Shown here: positions 19,093 to 28,298 of the stretch, piece by piece | How positions within the stretch are numbered: the first letter of the stretch is position 1 | Layout: each line of letters opens with the position of its first letter | From: Acetobacteraceae bacterium | GTDB taxonomy: Bacteria; Pseudomonadota; Alphaproteobacteria; Acetobacterales; Acetobacteraceae | Direction: 5' to 3' | DNA length: 64,000 bases | Assembly (NCBI GenBank): GCA_003151425.1 | Contig: PLXO01000023.1 | Location: 1-64,000, forward strand | Notes under the pieces: generated by a model | Database searches by the model: none | Told to the model about the DNA's origin: nothing | Seen by the model: only the letters and a program-made list of their open reading frames with translations | Made by a program: the position numbers and the translations under genes

Positions 19093-19335
19093 GGGTTCCT
19101 GTCTCCCTCGGCCGGCAGGCTGGTTGGGGCGAAAGTTGCGGTTGGAAGGATGGGAGTCAATGCGGGCGCGTGGATCGCGCCGGCATCCATCACCGAAGCT
19201 GCGGCGCCCGCCCCACGTTCCACGCGGCTGCAATCGGATCGTAATTGGATTCCAGGCCGCGATGGCGCGTCCCTGGCGCGCCGACACGCTTGCGCGTCAC
19301 CGCGGCCGATTAATACGACTCACCTGAACGTAATA

Positions 19336-20892
19336 TTACGCCGTCAGCTTGACGTTCCAGAAGGCGGGCGGCTGTGCGGACGTAAAGTTCTCCAGCTTCG
19401 TGCTGATGCCGTACAGCAGCTGATAATACCCGACCAACAGGCTCGGCACCTCCCGGTAGAACAACTCGTGCATCTTCGTCCATGCCGCCAACCGCGCCGT
19501 GTTGTCCGCGGCGGAGGTGAAAGCTTGCACTGCTGCGTGGATCCCCGGGGTATCCCACCAGCCCGCATAGTTGCGGTTGAACGGGCTGAACAGTGTCGGG
19601 TCCGGAAAGATCGGGCTGGAGGTCACGAAAGCCTCCCAGATACTGGCATCATTACGCCGTTGCAGCAGCGTCGCCCAGTCCATCACCTGCAGGTCCACTT
19701 TGAACCCGACCTCGGTCAGATTGGCCTCGGCGACCTGCGCGATCTTGAACATGTAGTCGTATTGCGCTGTGGTAAAGATACGGAACGGCTGGCCCTTGTA
19801 GCCGGCCTCCTTCAGCATCGCCGCCGCCTTTACCGGATCGTGCGCGTTGTAGCCCGGCGCATCCGCAATGTACAGTTCGGTGCCTTTCGGGTAGATCGAT
19901 CCTTCCAGCGTCCACACCGACGGTGGACCGAAGGCGGCCGCCATCATGTCAGACGGCGAGATCGCCGCCAGCGCGGCTCGGCGGATGCGCAGGTCGGCGG
20001 TAAGCCCCACTTTCGTGTTCATCACGATGATCGCCCAGCCCGGGACGATCATCGTACCCTGCTTGACGTTGGGCTTGTCCGCGAGCTTCGCATAGCTCTC
20101 GATCGTCAGCCCGTCGGCGAAATGGTACTGACCCGTGATCAGCCCATCCACCCGCGTCGTCGTGTTCGGAACCGGAATGAATCGCAGCTCGTCGATCAGC
20201 GCCTTCCGCTCGCCGAGGAAGCCGTTTGGCTTGCCCGTGGGGGAGGCGTATTTGTCGAAAGGGACAACGCGGATATAGCGGTCCGGCGCGTGCTCCACGA
20301 GCCGGTACGGGCCGGTACCGACAAACTCCTTGATCGGATCCATCGAGGACACGATGCGCTTCGGCATCACCGCGGCCGCTCCGTTGAACAGCGACAGCAG
20401 CGTCATCAGCGGGGAATAGGGCTGCTTCAGCGTGATGACCACGGTCTTTGCGTTCGACGCGGTGATGGTATCAACGAATGGTGCTGCCGCCTTCGCGCGC
20501 GCCGACAGTGTGAGCCAACGCTGCAACGTGGCAACGACATCGTCGGCCACCATGATCGTGCCGTCATGAAACGGCACGTTCTCGCGCAACGGAATGGTGT
20601 AGCGCATTCCGTCGGGTGAGATGTCGGGCATCGCCGCGGCCAGCACGGGGCCGATATGGAACAACGGATCCATATAATACAGAGTTTCGAACAAGTGCTG
20701 GTCGATCTGGTTCACCAGGTCGGCCAGCGTCAGCATCGGGTCGATCGAGCCGGGCTCTCCGATTACCGCGATATTGCCGGCACGTGCCGCGGCCGCCGGG
20801 CTGCTCTGTGCCAAGGTCGCGTGCACCGGCAGCAGCGAGGCTGCGGTCACGGCAAGGAATCGGCGGCGTTCCGGCGAGACGACCTTGTCCAT
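19336..20892 (-). CDS. ABC transporter substrate-binding protein (peptide, family 5)
   Basis: SPERRRFLAVTAASLLPVHATLAQSS signal; SIDPMLTLADLVNQIDQHLFETLYYMDP...IPLRENVPFHDGTIMVADDVVATLQRW. Confidence 0.9.
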   Translation of the reverse strand: MDKVVSPERRRFLAVTAASLLPVHATLAQSSPAAAARAGNIAVIGEPGSIDPMLTLADLVNQIDQHLFETLYYMDPLFHIGPVLAAAMPDISPDGMRYTIPLRENVPFHDGTIMVADDVVATLQRWLTLSARAKAAAPFVDTITASNAKTVVITLKQPYSPLMTLLSLFNGAAAVMPKRIVSSMDPIKEFVGTGPYRLVEHAPDRYIRVVPFDKYASPTGKPNGFLGERKALIDELRFIPVPNTTTRVDGLITGQYHFADGLTIESYAKLADKPNVKQGTMIVPGWAIIVMNTKVGLTADLRIRRAALAAISPSDMMAAAFGPPSVWTLEGSIYPKGTELYIADAPGYNAHDPVKAAAMLKEAGYKGQPFRIFTTAQYDYMFKIAQVAEANLTEVGFKVDLQVMDWATLLQRRNDASIWEAFVTSSPIFPDPTLFSPFNRNYAGWWDTPGIHAAVQAFTSAADNTARLAAWTKMHELFYREVPSLLVGYYQLLYGISTKLENFTSAQPPAFWNVKLTA

Positions 20893-20950
20893 GCACTCCT
20901 CCGTATGTGCGCCGAAAGCCCGATTCTCCGCCTGACCGCCTGAAATCGTT

Positions 20951-21026
20951 TGGCGTCCCGTGCGGGATTCGAACCCGCGTTGCCGCCGTGAGAGGGCGGC
21001 GTCCTGGGCCTCTAGACGAACGGGAC
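20951..21026 (-). tRNA. tRNA-Glu (anticodon CTC), CCA encoded
   Basis: Reverse complement GTCCCGTTCGTCTAGAGGCCCAGGACGCCGCCCTCTCACGGCGGCAACGCGGGTTCGAATCCCGCACGGGACGCCA folds as a cloverleaf; anticodon loop CTCTCAC. Confidence 0.95.
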
Positions 21027-21178
21027 CACGGCCAAGGCGCGGGTTCTAGGCCAGAGGCGGGATGACTTCAAGCCGCAGCTTGTGCCGGGTTCCCGAACAC
21101 ACCAATGGCCGCGGCTTGCGCAGCGCGGCACCGCGACGCAGCATCACGCGAAACGCCGCCCGGAGGTAAGCCGTCCCC

Positions 21179-22159
21179 ATGCCCACCATCGTCCTGTGTC
21201 GCCCGCTGCACGCTAGCGGCATGGCATTGCTCGAAGCCCGCCACGACGTGACCCTTCGCCAGCTCGCCCGTCCCGGTCCCGCCGAGCTGGCGGCTGCCGT
21301 TCCGGGCGCGCACGCCGTCCTGGTGGGTCTGGAGAAGGTCGACGAGAAGCTGCTCGATCGGGCACCCGAGTTGAAAGTCGTCTCTCGTTTCGGCGTCGGC
21401 TACGACACGGTGGACATCGCGGCCTGCACGCGCCGCGGCGTCGTGGTCGGCGTCACCAACGGCGGCAACGATCTTGCGGTCGCCGAGCACACGATGATGC
21501 TGCTGCTAGCGGTGGCACGCCGCACCATCGAGATGGACGCCAGCGTGCGTGCCGGCGGCTGGATGATCCGCGAAGGCCGGCCGATGGGCGAGCTGGCCGG
21601 CCGCACCGTCCTGGTGGTCGGCTATGGCCGCATCGGCACCCGCGTCGCTCGCCTCTGCGCCGCGTTCGGCATGCGGGTCATGGTCCGCGACCCCGCCTTC
21701 CCGGTGCCGCGCATTGCTGCCGACGGCCACATCCCGGTGACCGACGTCGCCGCCGCGCTGCCGGAGGTCGATGTGCTGACGCTGCACTGTCCGCTCGACG
21801 AAACGACCCACCATATGATCAACCGCGAGATGCTTGGGCTGATGAAGCCGACCGCCTGGCTGATCAATGCCGCGCGTGGCCCGCTGGTGGATGAGGCGGC
21901 GCTGGTCGCGGCGCTGAGCACTGGAAGGCTGGAGGCGGCCGGCCTGGACGTGCAACTGCGCGAGCCGCCGGACCCGGCGAACAAGCTGCTGCACCTGAAA
22001 AACGTCGTACTAAGCCCGCACAATGCCGCCGCGCCGATCGAATGCTACGAGAAGATGTCGATCCGCGCGGCGAAGAACATGCTGGAGGCATTCGACGGCG
22101 TGCTGGACCCGGGCTACGTGGTGAACCCGGAGACGTTGCCGAATCGTCGCAACGTTTGA
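21179..22159 (+). CDS. D-isomer-specific 2-hydroxyacid dehydrogenase
   Basis: GRTVLVVGYGRIGTRVARLCAAFGMRVMVRDP ... INAARGPLVDEAALVAAL. Confidence 0.9.
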   Translation: MPTIVLCRPLHASGMALLEARHDVTLRQLARPGPAELAAAVPGAHAVLVGLEKVDEKLLDRAPELKVVSRFGVGYDTVDIAACTRRGVVVGVTNGGNDLAVAEHTMMLLLAVARRTIEMDASVRAGGWMIREGRPMGELAGRTVLVVGYGRIGTRVARLCAAFGMRVMVRDPAFPVPRIAADGHIPVTDVAAALPEVDVLTLHCPLDETTHHMINREMLGLMKPTAWLINAARGPLVDEAALVAALSTGRLEAAGLDVQLREPPDPANKLLHLKNVVLSPHNAAAPIECYEKMSIRAAKNMLEAFDGVLDPGYVVNPETLPNRRNV

Positions 22160-22196
22160 TCCCTGCGTCCGACCCGCCGTGTTCCGACTCGCAGTA

Positions 22197-22945
22197 TCAG
22201 ACGCCGCGCAGGAAGAAGCTCAGGGTGATGGCGCCGGAGATCGCTATCACGCCGGCGCCAACCAACGCTCGTCCAGCCGCAGCGCCACCCACGCGCCGAC
22301 ATAGCCGCCGATCGCAGCGGTGAACAGCATGGCCAGCGTCTGCGGCCAGACCACTGCGCCGGCGCCGACGAAATACAGCACCGCTACCCCGTTCATCGCG
22401 CCGACCAGCACGGTCTTCGTCGGGTTCATCTGCCGCAGGTCGCCGGCACCCAGTAGTCCCCAGACCGCCATCATCGTGATTCCAACCGCGCCGCCGAAAT
22501 AGCCGCCATAGACGGCGAGCATGAACTGTGCGGCGAGTGTCGTGCCGCGGCCGATGCGCAGTACGCGCCGCAACGCCGTGCCGACCCGGCGGCCGAACGC
22601 GAAGGCCAGGGTCGCCAGCAGCAGCCACGGTACCAGTACGTTGAAGGCGCCCGGTGGTGTCGCCAGCAGCAGCACCGCACCCAAAAGGCCGCCCGCCACG
22701 CTCACCGTCAGCAGAACCGGCAGCGTCACGCCGCCGATCCCCGACAGCGCGTGGCGATAGGTCCAGCCGCTGGTGACGGCGCCGGGGAACAGCGCCACGC
22801 TGGAGGCATTGGCATAGACCGGTGGGACGCCGGTAACGATCAGGGCGGGGAAACTGACGAACGAGCCGCCGCTGGCCGCCGCGTTCATCGCACCGGCCAG
22901 GAAGCCCGCTCCGGCCAGCAGCAAGGTTCGCATGGACGCGTGCAT
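22197..22945 (-). pseudogene. TauE/SafE family sulfite/organosulfonate exporter, C-terminal frameshift
   Basis: MHASMRTLLLAGAGFLAGAMNAAASGGSFVSFPALIVTG ... GYVGAWVALRLDERWLAPA* (22247); the last helix VGAGVIAISGAITLSFFLRGV* continues in another frame to 22197. Confidence 0.7.
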
Positions 22946-22989
22946 GCACGCAGCGCGGGCGCGCAGCAATCCCGGATAGCGCCGTCTCG

Positions 22990-23085
22990 TTTCGGAGGTT
23001 GTCGAACGATCGGGGTTGAACGATCTGGGTCGAACCGGGATCGTGCCCGATACGGGATGGCGTCCGATACGGGATGGCGGTTGGT
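22990..23085. repeat. Degenerate tandem repeats (15-17 bp)
   Basis: cgatacgggatggcgtc/cgatacgggatggcggt perfect-core pair preceded by degenerate gtcgaacgatcggg/gttgaacgatctggg/tcgaaccgggatc. Confidence 0.6.
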
Positions 23086-23249
23086 AGTATGTTTGGCGGC
23101 GTGTTCGCGCGGCAAGCCGAGTTAGCATTACGATTTGGCCAGAGTTATGGGAAAATTTGTCATGGCGGGCCGGCAGGTCGGGTTCGCCGTGAGCACCGCC
23201 GCGCCGGGTCGGTCCCACCACGCACGGCCCGGCGCGACGCACAAGCGCG

Positions 23250-23774
23250 TTACGCCTGCGATACCACCTCGCGCAGGGCCGCCTGCAATGCACCCAGCAC
23301 CTCGGCGCTGAAGCCCACGAACACCACGCACATGATCGATGCTTCGTCGCGCAGCACCGCGGTCGTTTCGGCCACGGCGATCCGCGCCGCCGCCTGGATC
23401 GGATAGCCATACACGCCGCAACTGATCGCCGGGAAGGCGATCGAGCCGACGCCATGCGCGATGGCGAGTTTCAGGCTCTCGCGGTAGCAACTGGCAAGCA
23501 GGTCGGGCTCGCCGTGACTGCCGCCGCGCCAGATCGGTCCGACCGTGTGGATGACATGGCGCGCCGGCAGCCGATAACCCTTGGTGATGCGTGCCTGGCC
23601 GGTCGGGCAGCCGCCGAGTGTGCGGCATTCGGCCAGTAGCTCGGGGCCGGCGGCGCGATGGATCGCCCCGTCCACGCCGCCGCCGCCCAACAGCGTCTGG
23701 TTGGCGGCGTTGACGATCGCATCCACCGCGAGGCGAGTGATGTCGGCCGCCAGCACCGCGAGCTGTGTGCTCAT
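23250..23774 (-). CDS. Macro domain protein (O-acetyl-ADP-ribose deacetylase-like)
   Basis: [78 protein letters not shown]. Confidence 0.95.
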   Translation of the reverse strand: MSTQLAVLAADITRLAVDAIVNAANQTLLGGGGVDGAIHRAAGPELLAECRTLGGCPTGQARITKGYRLPARHVIHTVGPIWRGGSHGEPDLLASCYRESLKLAIAHGVGSIAFPAISCGVYGYPIQAAARIAVAETTAVLRDEASIMCVVFVGFSAEVLGALQAALREVVSQA

Positions 23775-24060
23775 GTCAGACGTCGTTCGCGGTAAAGACG
23801 TTCGTGACGTTGTGGTCAAGCAGGCCAGCGCAAGAGCCGGCTGCGGCTGCACACCGACGAAAGCCGCATGTATGACGCAGCCGGCCAAGTTTGCCACGCA
23901 TGAGGCGGTGAGGTGGTGGGTCGGCTTGGAAGTCGACCGCCGAGCCATTGCGGACATTGGCCCGTCGGCCCACGTAGCCGACCGGTGGAAAGCAGCGTCA
24001 TGGTTGCTTCCGATCTTCGCTGTAGACTAGGATCGGTAGCGATATGTGAGGGGATCGCGT

Positions 24061-24522
24061 ATGCCGCTTTCGCTGGACCGCCGTAGCTTCCTGCAACGCT
24101 CGGCCGAGGTTGGCGGTTCGCTGCTGACATGCAGCATTCCGCTTGATCGCTCCGGCCATGCCGCTCCCGTACGGATCGATGCGCCGGTGGTTGACCAGAT
24201 CATTGTCCGCGAGATCACCGACAATACGCACGACATCTTCCTCCGCGGGGCGGAACTGCCCGGTCTTGCGGTCGGCCGCGTGGGATTTCCTGAGGCGCCG
24301 CAAGGCAAGACCCTCGAGAGTGAGTGGGGGTTGACATTGCACGTCCGGTCCCGAAAAGGCCAGGAGACGCACCGCTATCTGCTCGACTTCGGCTTCACCC
24401 CCGACGCCGGGCGAACCAAGCCGGCCAACACCACCTCTACCGAGACCCTGCGCAGCATGGTCTTAAGCGCCGATATATCAACGAGCCGCAGATCGTTGAT
24501 GCTTTCGACAAACATGTCGTGA
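24061..24522 (+). pseudogene. Truncated Tat-signal metallo-beta-lactamase-like protein
   Basis: MPLSLDRRSFLQRSAEVGGSLLTC...ETHRYLLDFGFTPDA resembles the pre-HxHxDH part of MBL-fold proteins, but no HxHxDH follows. Confidence 0.45.
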
Positions 24523-24550
24523 AAGTGGTCCTGTGTCGTGCAACCGCGCC

Positions 24551-26245
24551 CTATGCCGTCGCCGCTTCCTGCACCCCCAGCTCCGCCGTCATCCGCTCAC
24601 GCATGATGAATTTCTGCATCTTGCCGGTCACCGTCATCGGGAAGTCGTCGACGAAACGAATGTGCCGCGGCACCTTGTAGTGCGCGATCTGGTCGCGGCA
24701 GAACTCACGCACCTCATCCGCCGTCAACGTCTCCCCAGCACGGACCTTGACCCAGGCGCACAGCTCCTCACCGAGCCGCGTATCCGGCACGCCGAACACC
24801 TGCACATCCTGGATCTTCGGGTGACGGTACAGAAACTCCTCGACCTCGCGCGGATAGATGTTCTCCCCGCCCCTGATCACCATGTCCTTGATGCGCCCGA
24901 CGATGTTGACGTAGCCCTCGGCATCCATCGTCGCCAGATCGCCGGTGTGCATCCAGCGCGCCGCGTCGATCGCCTGCTCGGTGCGCTCCGGCTCGTCCCA
25001 ATAGCCGCGCATCACCGAATAACCGCGCGTGCACAGCTCGCCCGAGGTGCCGCGCGGAACGATCCGGCCCTCGGCATCCACGATCTTCACCTCCACGTGC
25101 GGGTGCACCCGTCCGACCGTGCTGGTCCGCCGCGCCACCGGATCGTCGGTCGTGGTTTGCGTGCTGACCGGGCTCGTTTCGGTCATGCCATAGGCGATGG
25201 TGATTTCCGACAGGTGCATCTGCGCCATGCAGCGGCGCATGACCTCGATCGGACAGGGCGCACCGGCCATGATGCCGGTACGCAACGACGACAGGTCGAA
25301 GCCGGCGAACTCCGGATGTTCCAGTTGCGCGATGAACATCGTCGGCACGCCGTGCAGACCGGTGCAGCGTTCCTCGGCCACCGTCTGCAACGTCACCAGC
25401 GGATCGAAACCCTCGCCTGGATAGACCATCGCCGTGCCGTGCGTGGTGCAGGCCAGGTTGCCCAGCACCATGCCGAAGCAATGATACAGCGGCACCGGAA
25501 TGCACAAACTGTCCTGCGGCGTCAGCTTCATCGCCTCGCCGATGAAGAAGCCGTTGTTGATGATGTTGTGATGCGTCAGCGTCGCCCCTTTCGGCGCGCC
25601 GGTCGTGCCTGACGTGAACTGGATATTGATCGGCTCGTCGAATTGCAGCTTCGGCGCCAGCGCGGCCAGGTGCGCGCGGTGCGAGGCGGCGCCCATATCA
25701 TACAGGCTGTCGAAGCCGATGAACCCCGGCGCGGCGGCGGGACCGATCTGGATTGCCATCTCCAACTTCGGAAACTTCGCAGCACTCAGCCGACCGGCCT
25801 GTGCCGAGGCCAGTTCCGGCGCCAGTGTGGTGAGCATGCCGACATAGTCCGAGCTCTTGAACGACGTCGCGGTAATCAGTGCGCGGCAGCCGACCTTGTT
25901 CAGCGCGTAGTCCAGCTCCGCCAGGCGATAGGCGGGGTTGATGTTCACCAGGATCAGCCCGGCCTTGGCGGTGGCGAACTGGGTCACCACCCACTCGGCG
26001 TTGTTGGGCGACCAGATGCCGACGCGCTCGCCGGGCTGCAGCCCCAGCGCGACCAGGCCCGCCGCGAAGGCATCGACTTTCTCCCCCAGCTCGCGATAGC
26101 TCCAGCGAATGCCCTGCTGGCGCACGATCAGCCCGGGGCGATCGCCCCAGGTGGCCACGGTACGATCGAAGCTGGCGCCGATCGTTTCGCCAATCAGCGG
26201 GATGTCGCTGGCGCCGTGCGCGTAGCTCTCGATGGACGCGGACAT
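24551..26245 (-). CDS. AMP-binding acyl-CoA synthetase
   Basis: [77 protein letters not shown]. Confidence 0.95.
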   Translation of the reverse strand: MSASIESYAHGASDIPLIGETIGASFDRTVATWGDRPGLIVRQQGIRWSYRELGEKVDAFAAGLVALGLQPGERVGIWSPNNAEWVVTQFATAKAGLILVNINPAYRLAELDYALNKVGCRALITATSFKSSDYVGMLTTLAPELASAQAGRLSAAKFPKLEMAIQIGPAAAPGFIGFDSLYDMGAASHRAHLAALAPKLQFDEPINIQFTSGTTGAPKGATLTHHNIINNGFFIGEAMKLTPQDSLCIPVPLYHCFGMVLGNLACTTHGTAMVYPGEGFDPLVTLQTVAEERCTGLHGVPTMFIAQLEHPEFAGFDLSSLRTGIMAGAPCPIEVMRRCMAQMHLSEITIAYGMTETSPVSTQTTTDDPVARRTSTVGRVHPHVEVKIVDAEGRIVPRGTSGELCTRGYSVMRGYWDEPERTEQAIDAARWMHTGDLATMDAEGYVNIVGRIKDMVIRGGENIYPREVEEFLYRHPKIQDVQVFGVPDTRLGEELCAWVKVRAGETLTADEVREFCRDQIAHYKVPRHIRFVDDFPMTVTGKMQKFIMRERMTAELGVQEAATA

Positions 26246-26430
26246 GGACGTGCTCCCCGGCAGAAATGCGTTGCGAGGCATTGTGCGGCGGGTGCGGGGG
26301 CGGTTCAATCAGGCTGTTGAAACTGTCCTTGGCGCAACCCTCACCCGGCGACATCCCGCGCGCCGCCTAGATCCGCTTGGCGGCCGAAGCCCGCAAAAAG
26401 CAACGGCGGTGTACGCAGTCCCTGCTTGGT

Positions 26431-27165
26431 TTAGGCGGGCTGTTCCGCCCGATGCGCCTCTACCATCGCCGCCATGCTGGGAAAGCGGAAATCGTAGGCA
26501 GCTCCCTCGGGCGGGGCCATCGTCGCGCCCCAGCCTTGCTGGTCGTGCCGCCGATCGATCCACGCCGACGCGAGACCGAACCGTTTCGCCGGCGCATGGT
26601 CGTGGAACAGGCTCTGCGCCGTGTGCAGGATGTCCGCCTTGGCGACACCGCGCTGCGCGAGGTGCGTGAGCAAGTACTCGAAGTTCTTCGAGCTCGGCTT
26701 GTAGGACCCGACATCCTGCGCGGTGTAGATCGCGTCGAACACAACGCCCAGGCGGCGGTTGCTGCCCTTGAAGCTCTCGCGATCGACATTGGACAGGATC
26801 ACGAGCTGGTAGTGCTGCTTCAGGTAGGCGAGCGCGACCGCGGAATCCGGAAACGCGGGCCAATCGGGCACCGACGCGCCGAACCGCGCATGGTCCCCGT
26901 CTTCCATCGCAACGTTCCATTCGCGCGCCAGGCGCCGATGCACCGTTGCCAGCAGCTCCGAATAGACCATCGCCGGCGTCGCGTCCTCCTGCGCCGACTC
27001 ATGGCGCGCAAAGGTTTCCAGTGCGGCGTCGCGCGACAGCGTTTGGCCCACGGTTTGCTTGGCTTTTTGCAACAGCGGCTGCAGCGCGGCGTAGATGCCG
27101 GCCTCCCAGTCGATCAGCGTGCCGTAGCAATCGAAGGTCAGGACACGGAAATCGGACAGTCTCAT
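26431..27165 (-). CDS. HAD family hydrolase / haloacid dehalogenase type II
   Basis: MRLSDFRVLTFDCYGTLIDWEAGIYAAL ... LVILSNVDRESF ... YKPSSKNFEYLL. Confidence 0.9.
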   Translation of the reverse strand: MRLSDFRVLTFDCYGTLIDWEAGIYAALQPLLQKAKQTVGQTLSRDAALETFARHESAQEDATPAMVYSELLATVHRRLAREWNVAMEDGDHARFGASVPDWPAFPDSAVALAYLKQHYQLVILSNVDRESFKGSNRRLGVVFDAIYTAQDVGSYKPSSKNFEYLLTHLAQRGVAKADILHTAQSLFHDHAPAKRFGLASAWIDRRHDQQGWGATMAPPEGAAYDFRFPSMAAMVEAHRAEQPA

Positions 27166-27253
27166 TTGTGCGGTCTCCAGGGTGCCGGAACGCCGGCGGG
27201 AACGATAGAGTGGCTCATGCGCAAGGGGACAAGGGCGGGATGACGAGGATCGC

Positions 27254-28207
27254 ATGACGATGACACATGGGCTTCTGTTGGTGAAATCCGGCGGCGACGA
27301 AGCGGTGCCGGAATGGCAGACGGGGTTTCGCGAGGTGGCGCCCGACCTTCAGGTGCGTGGTTGGAACGATCCGTCGGTCGATCCGGGCGCGGTGACCTAC
27401 GTGCTGGTGTGGGAGCCGGAGCCCGGCCGCATCGCGGGCTATCGCAACCTGCGCGCGATTTTCAGCAGCGCGGCCGGGGTCGATCATATCGTGCGCGATC
27501 CGACGGTGCCCGCGCATCTGCCGATCGTGCGCATGGTCAGCGAGGAAACCTCGCAGACGCTGGGCGAATATTGCTGCCTGGCGGCGCTGTCGATCCTGCG
27601 CGACTACCCCAGGATGATCGCCGCGCAGACCGAACGGCGCTGGGACACGTTCGAGCCACCGCACACCGCGTGGGACAAACGTGTCGGGATCATGGGATTC
27701 GGCACGATCGGCCAGGTCGCCGCGCGCATGCTGGGCGGCCTGGGCTTTCAGCTCGCCGGCTGGGCACGCAGCCATAAAGCCGTGCACGGCGTCACCATGT
27801 TCGCCGGCGACGAAGAGCTTCCGGCGTTCTTGTCGAGCTGCGACATCCTGGTGAACCTGCTGCCCGACACGCCGGAGACGCGCGGCATCCTGGATGCGCG
27901 GCGCCTCGCCATGCTGCCGCGGGGCGCCGGCGTGGTGAACGGCGGTCGCGGCACGGCGATCGTGCTGCCCGACCTGATCGCGGCGTTGGACAGCGGACAG
28001 ATCGGTGCCGCGGTGCTGGACGTCTTCGAGGAGGAGCCATTGCCCGCCGAGCATCCGGCTTGGGCGCACCCACACATCACGGTGACGGCGCACCTGGCCG
28101 GCTATGCCTCGCGCCGTGCCCGCGCGGCCTCGGTGGCCGCCACGTTGGCTGCGCTGGAGCGTGGTGAGACGGTGCCGCATCTGTACGATCCTGTCCGCGG
28201 GTACTGA
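27254..28207 (+). CDS. Glyoxylate/hydroxypyruvate reductase A-like 2-hydroxyacid dehydrogenase
   Basis: VGIMGFGTIGQVAARMLGGLGFQLAGWARS ... VVNGGRGTAIVLPDLIAAL ... HITVTAHLAGYASR. Confidence 0.9.
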   Translation: MTMTHGLLLVKSGGDEAVPEWQTGFREVAPDLQVRGWNDPSVDPGAVTYVLVWEPEPGRIAGYRNLRAIFSSAAGVDHIVRDPTVPAHLPIVRMVSEETSQTLGEYCCLAALSILRDYPRMIAAQTERRWDTFEPPHTAWDKRVGIMGFGTIGQVAARMLGGLGFQLAGWARSHKAVHGVTMFAGDEELPAFLSSCDILVNLLPDTPETRGILDARRLAMLPRGAGVVNGGRGTAIVLPDLIAALDSGQIGAAVLDVFEEEPLPAEHPAWAHPHITVTAHLAGYASRRARAASVAATLAALERGETVPHLYDPVRGY

Positions 28208-28298
28208 TCTACAGAACATCTGATCTACACGACATCTGATCTACCAGGCATCCGACTATAGGGCATCCGATCTGTAGGGAATCCGATCTATAGGGCGC
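28203..28298. repeat. Six-unit degenerate 16-bp tandem array
   Basis: tgatctacagaacatc/tgatctacacgacatc/tgatctaccaggcatc/cgactatagggcatc/cgatctgtagggaatc/cgatctatagggcgct; spans the gap between two convergent stop codons. Confidence 0.85.

Noticed and set aside
19150-20619. 489-aa plus-strand ORF
   Set aside because: Antisense to the family-5 SBP gene; Arg/His-rich low-information translation.
22247-23455. 402-aa ORF as a single protein
   Set aside because: Only the part from ~22945 downward is TauE-like; the N-terminal ~170 aa is out-of-frame macro gene and repeat sequence.
28203-28298. Possible CRISPR array
   Set aside because: Units are 16 bp with no spacers, no cas genes nearby; it is a direct tandem array.
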